From Chionis minor (lineage: Eukaryota > Chordata > Aves > Charadriiformes > Chionididae): a stretch of DNA of 64,000 bases. This document shows positions 62,262 through 64,000 of this stretch, piece after piece. How positions within the stretch are numbered: position 1 is the stretch's first letter; every line of letters begins with the position of its first letter. The notes beneath the pieces are model-generated. The model was not told the origin of the DNA. It did not search any database and saw nothing but the letters and a program-made list of their open reading frames with translations. The DNA lies in NCBI GenBank assembly GCA_013398295.1, contig VZSF01001075.1, positions 806,001-870,000 on the forward strand, given 5' to 3'. A program made the position numbers and the translations under genes.

Positions 62262-64000
62262 GTTTTTAGAAGAATTGCACTCTCTCAAACTACACTATTA
62301 CATATTTCTATGAAGCAATCTTTTCCACTGTAAATCCATCTTCAGAATGAATTTATTTCCACTGCTTGGAAACCCCCCACGTAATTCATAATTCCACAAC
62401 AAATCTAGTATAGGGAGAGGTTTTATTTGTTACAGGCAACTACTTTCTCTCTGTTGGGAGTAAAAATTGTGGAAAAAGCATGCTATAAACACCAGTGAAC
62501 AGTACTGTTAGCTAGGTCAAGCCCCTCCACAGCACCTTAGTATTCATAATATTGCCGCCAAAATTAATACCTCAAAATGAAACAAGTAGGACCTTTTTTA
62601 ATACTTACCTAGTCGCCAGTGTTTTCCTTTTCTAGAATTCATTAGACACTGAGGAGACTCATTTAGTAACCCAAACACCAGATCTATTTAGTATCCTCCG
62701 AACATGCACTGCAAGCCTTGGAGTGCACAATTTTTAGCCCCGTAATTCCATCACAAAATGTTTCCCATGCAGTTGCAATTTCTTTGCACATTAAGATCAG
62801 CATCTTAAACACACAAGAGTAGCTGAATACTCATTTCTACTGAGAGTGACCACTAGTATAAGAATCATCAGTCCATGCTGAAGGATTAAGTGCGTTAAAG
62901 CCAGAATTCTTCCTTTATACATTTATAAATCCCAATAAACTACCTTAGTCCCCACAAGTCTGTCATAATTCATGCATGAGATTAGTCCATTTTACTGCTC
63001 TGGAGTACATTCTGAACACAATTCTTGTTTCATTTCCTTTGGGAAAAGGGAGAGGTTACTACTTCAAACTGCTTCATCTGAAATATTTCATAATTAACTC
63101 AATGTTAATTCTGTGCTACAACACAAACATAATCATGCTATTAAATTAATATTTAATTATGAAATAATCACTGTGCAATATAAAGGGTAAAAATGAATTA
63201 CAGAATTATTATGGGATAATTAAATATTTATCATTGAAACATATGAGTGACAATTTGTGACCATAATGTGCTGAGGAGAATTTTGTCCACAGCAAACTGC
63301 TATGAACCACAGTCAGTCTGTTTCCTTATCTTTTACGCTCTGATTAATATGTCAGGCTTTATCATCTTTTTGTGAGTAACCATGGGTTTTTATTCAGATA
63401 TATTATCCACATCAGTAAATACACGATCATTAATACAAAATGATATTCTTCACTCAATAGGAGCAATTGAGTTACTTTTTTTAACTGTTCATTAATAATA
63501 CTATAATTTACAAATGTTTTCATTTCCTCGTGTAGATTTGTAAACATAGGGGAAAACTAGAGGCCCGAAAATTTCTGAGGTATTTAAGGGAGTGAGACAA
63601 GAACTCCTCCATGGTCAGGTAATACCTCACCTAAAACCCCTTGAGTTCAGCCTAACCCGCCTTTTATATTCTAAATTTACAGTGAAAAACAAGGCTACAG
63701 AAATACTTCTAGCTGCACTGACAGACTGATTCTCTCTCCCTTAGCCACAGACGCCAGCCCCAGGTACAAGCATTTCCATATGCAGAATACTTTGTTCGAC
63801 CTAAAAATCCGGGCTCAAAGTTCAGCAGCGCTGGAACACTCTGCGCCACATGATGAGAAAGAACATTATAGAGTTTTCACAAGGCTGCTTTCTCCCAGAA
63901 GCTACTTCTTTTGGAAACGGAGACAAAAGCAGACAGTGAGGAAGCAAGTATGTTACTCCACTGATAAAAACAGCTTCCCTTGAAACTTTCACTGCACGAT

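Larger units (their letters stand above)
54825..64000. other. Non-coding sequence with CpG islets and TAAT-rich segment
   Basis: No gene or repeat family is recognised. A GC-richer patch lies at about 54840-55120, and CpG-dense islets at about 57160-57290 and 57685-57810. A run of A residues follows 61680. The segment 63080-63260 is dense in TAAT/ATTA words. Open frames reach 139 codons (54856-55275, minus strand) with no recognisable domain. Confidence 0.65.

Noticed and set aside
1..64000. tRNA, rRNA, CRISPR array, bacterial operon or prophage
   Set aside because: No cloverleaf with A/B boxes, no rRNA-like text, no regularly spaced repeats and no dense long frames were seen. The CR1 and LTR content points to a vertebrate nuclear genome.

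Overview
The window looks like nuclear DNA from a bird. The main evidence is interspersed repeats: two 5'-truncated chicken-repeat-1 (CR1) LINE copies with the typical avian 3' end (18067-18354 and 20376-20770, both antisense), a CR1 reverse-transcriptase fragment (9595-9830), and a solo long terminal repeat of the avian ERVL-like kind (about 12697-13419). The rest is AT-rich, repeat-poor, CpG-poor single-copy sequence. These family calls come from recalled consensus wording, not from a database search, and the species cannot be named.

I found no protein-coding gene I can support. All open frames are short (163 codons at most). None carries a recognisable domain except the CR1 fragment, and many overlap an equally long frame on the other strand. 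No rRNA, tRNA, CRISPR array or operon-like layout is visible. The window is best read as intergenic or deep intronic DNA of a large vertebrate gene or gene desert.

Layout: 1-9.6 kb is unique sequence with a palindrome (586-604) and a long AT-rich inverted repeat (5788-5834). 9.6-10.2 kb is a small repeat cluster: an internal CR1 fragment, a G/T-rich tract and an old antisense CR1 fragment. 12.6-13.4 kb has a 21-base tandem duplication and the solo LTR, which keeps a TATA-like box and a polyadenylation signal. 15.6-16.1 kb is a CpG-dense patch. 18.0-23.1 kb is the most repeat-rich part: two avian CR1 copies on the minus strand, then about 1.5 kb of a very diverged CR1-like LINE on the plus strand. 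23-64 kb is mostly unique AT-rich DNA with three more G/T-rich tracts, one of which (40027-40198) is followed by its own inverted A/C-rich copy. It also has a Z-DNA-prone stretch (50280-50325), short inverted and tandem repeats, CpG-dense islets near 43.4 and 57.2-57.8 kb, and a few segments rich in homeodomain-type TAAT motifs.

No genes act together here. The observations most worth following are the ancient CR1 copy, the G-quadruplex/inverted-repeat locus at 40 kb, the same-strand bias of the G/T tracts, the LTR with preserved signals, and the isolated CpG islets. I see no sign of an undescribed multi-gene system.
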